Assembly (NCBI RefSeq): GCF_004791695.1
Contig: NZ_SRSO01000007.1
Coordinates: forward strand, 1-64,000
Direction: 5' to 3'
DNA from: Flavivirga rizhaonensis
Lineage (GTDB): Bacteria > Bacteroidota > Bacteroidia > Flavobacteriales > Flavobacteriaceae
DNA: 64,000 bases
The stretch's first letter is position 1; every line of letters starts with the position of its first letter. The translations under genes were made by a program, and so were the position numbers. Shown here in pieces: positions 62,006 through 64,000 of this stretch. The notes beneath the pieces were generated by a model that saw only the letters and a list, made by a program, of their open reading frames with translations, had not been told where the DNA came from and ran no database searches.

Positions 62006-62503
62006 TTATGATAAGGTTTCAAATTGGTTAGTTTGTAGATTCTTTTTGACGTTGTTCCAATCGAAAATTTTTCCATTCATCGTGATATAAACTCCATTCT
62101 CCAAGAATTTCAATGCTGAAATCGCAAACCCCAAATTGAAAGGGGCGTCGGTATTTGCATTTGTTCCCAAAACTAAAGCTCCTGTAAGTACAACAACTTT
62201 CCCAAGATTCATCCTTCCGAGAAAATTTGCGGTTTCAACCATTGTTAATGTTCCGTGAGTAATAAGTATTTTATCTGCAATAGATAACTTGATTTTTTCC
62301 GACAATACCTTGCGGTTTTCATCGGTTATAAATCGGCTGTCTTTATCAAAAACTTTATCTATTTCGTATTCAAAGGATACGTTGGCAGATTTAAAGAAAT
62401 TTTCTATATCCATATCTATATGCTCAGGCTTGTCTATTGTATCCTGATATTCCAATCCTCCAATAGTACCGCCGGTCGTTAGAATATGTATTTCCATATC
62501 CAA
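62006..62503 (-). CDS. short asparaginase-like protein
   Basis: 165 residues. The N-terminal domain of type I/II asparaginases is recognisable: HILTTGGTIGGLEYQD with the first catalytic Thr, and DKILITHGTLTMVETANFLG with the second Thr-containing HGT motif. Full asparaginases are about 330 residues with a second domain; this one stops after the first, as short stand-alone asparaginase-domain proteins do. It may therefore be a binding or altered-specificity form. It is 12 bp before the LuxR gene and 21 bp after the amidohydrolase gene. Confidence 0.78.
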   Translation of the reverse strand: MDMEIHILTTGGTIGGLEYQDTIDKPEHIDMDIENFFKSANVSFEYEIDKVFDKDSRFITDENRKVLSEKIKLSIADKILITHGTLTMVETANFLGRMNLGKVVVLTGALVLGTNANTDAPFNLGFAISALKFLENGVYITMNGKIFDWNNVKKNLQTNQFETLS

Positions 62504-62524
62504 AGATTTTTCATGATTTGGTTT

Positions 62525-63808
62525 TTATTTTATATTGGATTTATAAATCTTCCCACTCTTCATTACGAATTCAACTTTTTCAAGTATTGTAATGTCTTCC
62601 AAAGGATTTCCTTTCACGGCTATTATATCTGCCCATTTTCCTTCTTTGATGCTTCCGGTATTATCTTCAATTCCTATAAGCTCGGCGGCAATAATCGTAG
62701 CTGATTTTATAGCATCAATTTCAGTCATTCCAGCTTTGACCATTAAATTGAATTGCTCTGCATTACGCCCGTGTGGATATACTCCAGCATCTGAACCGAA
62801 AACCATTTTCACACCCTGCCTATAAGCTTTAAGGAAATTATCGAGAAATCTTTTATATAATTCGTTGTTACCTTCGCCTAACTTTTTATCACTGTAATCT
62901 TCATTTAGTTCTATATGGGAATAATGGGCGGCTAGCAAGTCCATCACGAGATAGACCTTGCGGTTTTTCATCAGTTGAATTGCTTCGTCATCCATCAAAC
63001 TTCCATGTTCGATTGAAGTAACACCCGCTTTTACAGCATTCTTTATTCCATCGGCACCATGGGCATGGGCTGCTACTTTCAAACCTTGTTTCTTTGCCTC
63101 ATCTACGGCCGCCCTAATTTCTTCTTCGGTATACGAAGCAGCTCCAGGTATGGAGCCACTGGTGCCAAAACCACCCGTCGCTGTAATTTTTATAAGGTCG
63201 ACTCCCTGTTTGATGTGACGGCGCACTTGTTTTCTTACTTCATCAACCCCATCAGCAATGGCTGCAGGATTTTGTTTTAATTCAAGTTGTGGTGCCATCC
63301 AACTTTCCCAATCTCCGTGACCGCCGGTCATGGTAATTGCAGGACCACTTACGTACATTCTCGGGCCGGGAATAATCTCCTTGATAATTGCATCTCGTAG
63401 TGCAATATCACTATAGAAAATACCCCAAATATCTCTTACGCTGGTAAAACCTGCATTAAGTGTTTTTTCTGCATTAAGCGTTCCCATTATACCATAATTG
63501 GCAATAGGCAACTCCCATTGGTCAATAGACTTATCGTAAGAATTCAGCACTAAATGAGCATGGCAATCAATAAGTCCGGGTAGGATAGTATATTTTGACA
63601 AGTCAATAACCTCTTTGTACTTATCCTTATTGGATGCTTTATCAATTTTTATAATCTTGTCGTTTTCAATAACAATAAGGACATTGTTAATGATTTTCCC
63701 TTCAATAACATCAAGCATTGCACCAGCCCAAATAGCCTTTTGTTTTTCCTGTGCAACATTACTTAATGAAAAAAAAAGTAGTAGTACTGATAGAATAGCT
63801 CGTGACAT
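62525..63808 (-). CDS. secreted amidohydrolase-family enzyme
   Basis: Start chosen at 63808 (MSRAILSVLLLFFSLSNVAQ, signal peptide), giving 427 residues; a frame from 63871 adds 21 residues with no signal. The metal-dependent hydrolase site is visible: LIDCHAHLVL (HxH), the KITATGGFG segment for the bridging Lys/His region, VAAHAHGADGIKNAVKAGVTSIEHGS (further His) and VFGSDAGVYPHG (final Asp). It resembles imidazolonepropionase-like/prolidase enzymes acting on peptides or cyclic amides in the periplasm. With the asparaginase-like and LuxR genes it forms an apparent operon for sensing and using amide or peptide compounds. Confidence 0.82.
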   Translation of the reverse strand: MSRAILSVLLLFFSLSNVAQEKQKAIWAGAMLDVIEGKIINNVLIVIENDKIIKIDKASNKDKYKEVIDLSKYTILPGLIDCHAHLVLNSYDKSIDQWELPIANYGIMGTLNAEKTLNAGFTSVRDIWGIFYSDIALRDAIIKEIIPGPRMYVSGPAITMTGGHGDWESWMAPQLELKQNPAAIADGVDEVRKQVRRHIKQGVDLIKITATGGFGTSGSIPGAASYTEEEIRAAVDEAKKQGLKVAAHAHGADGIKNAVKAGVTSIEHGSLMDDEAIQLMKNRKVYLVMDLLAAHYSHIELNEDYSDKKLGEGNNELYKRFLDNFLKAYRQGVKMVFGSDAGVYPHGRNAEQFNLMVKAGMTEIDAIKSATIIAAELIGIEDNTGSIKEGKWADIIAVKGNPLEDITILEKVEFVMKSGKIYKSNIK

Positions 63809-63957
63809 AATTCTCTTATTTAATTTACTTATTATACGTCCATTGATATTGAAATTCAAGGGCACTTCCATTTGGGATAAACCTCTTTCTATTAGTGGCT
63901 AAGTGATAATCATCTTTATTATACTTATGTTGATAGGTATATTTCTATTTTTAAGAC

Positions 63958-64000
63958 CTATTTTTTTTCGTATGTCCAATCGTAAATCAATTCAGTTGAA
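63958..64000 (-). CDS. possible C-terminal end of a gene running off the window
   Basis: Read leftwards, one frame encodes STELIYDWTYEKK and a TAG at 63958-63960. It is 43 bases only, so it may be chance. It would lie upstream of the amidohydrolase gene in the same direction. Confidence 0.3.
   Translation of the reverse strand, partial: STELIYDWTYEKK

Overview
The window looks like a chromosomal segment of a marine-type Flavobacteriaceae bacterium (Bacteroidota). The reasons are low GC, A-rich translation starts without strong Shine-Dalgarno sites, TAnnTTTG-type -7 promoter elements, a type IX secretion C-terminal sorting domain, a TonB receptor with a carboxypeptidase-like regulatory domain, and a CTnDOT-type integrative conjugative element (ICE) with TraE-TraN and RteC proteins. 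I did not identify the species.

Positions 1-37,330 are ordinary core genome: an Smr protein, a cysteine desulfurase, an M23 peptidase with a TonB-dependent receptor, a coiled-coil protein with ZapA, a probable 6S RNA, RNase Y, a T9SS beta-helix protein, XerD, two small beta-barrels, AroQ, dihydrolipoyl dehydrogenase, type II NADH dehydrogenase, MsrB, an M48 peptidase, an MFS transporter, an ECF sigma/membrane regulator/GIN-domain operon, ClpC, GyrA, a TPR protein, an NlpC/P60 peptidase, a thiolase and a PgpH-like HD phosphohydrolase. All five large gaps between convergent genes hold repeats. Four hold copies of a ~139-bp palindromic element with arms AAAAGAGGCTGTCTAAAAAG, and one holds a four-copy 114-bp tandem array.

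A tRNA-Ser/tRNA-Pro pair (37,145-37,325) marks the edge of the core. From 37,554 on lies an ICE: a tyrosine integrase whose catalytic Arg I is Cys, an ORF6N protein, an unknown membrane protein, a tra block reading leftwards (traE, F, G, I, J, K, M, N), a divergent cell-wall amidase, a defence cassette, a DnaC-like ATPase with a replication-type partner and an excisionase-like HTH, RteC, and a small operon (amidohydrolase, asparaginase-like, membrane LuxR regulator). No relaxase, coupling protein, traA-D, traL or traO-Q is visible, so the element is incomplete or continues past 64,000.

The most interesting locus is the leftward operon at 57,410-49,697: Xre regulator, HsdS, PtuA-like ATPase, PtuB-like HNH nuclease, a 604-aa protein joining a ScoMcrA-like N-terminal region to a C-terminal PD-(D/E)XK nuclease with a QxxxY motif, and HsdM. 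Junctions from hsdS onwards overlap or abut by 4 bp, and no hsdR is present. It reads as a composite defence system in which type I methylation/specificity subunits are paired with a Septu-like module and an extra nuclease instead of the usual translocating endonuclease.
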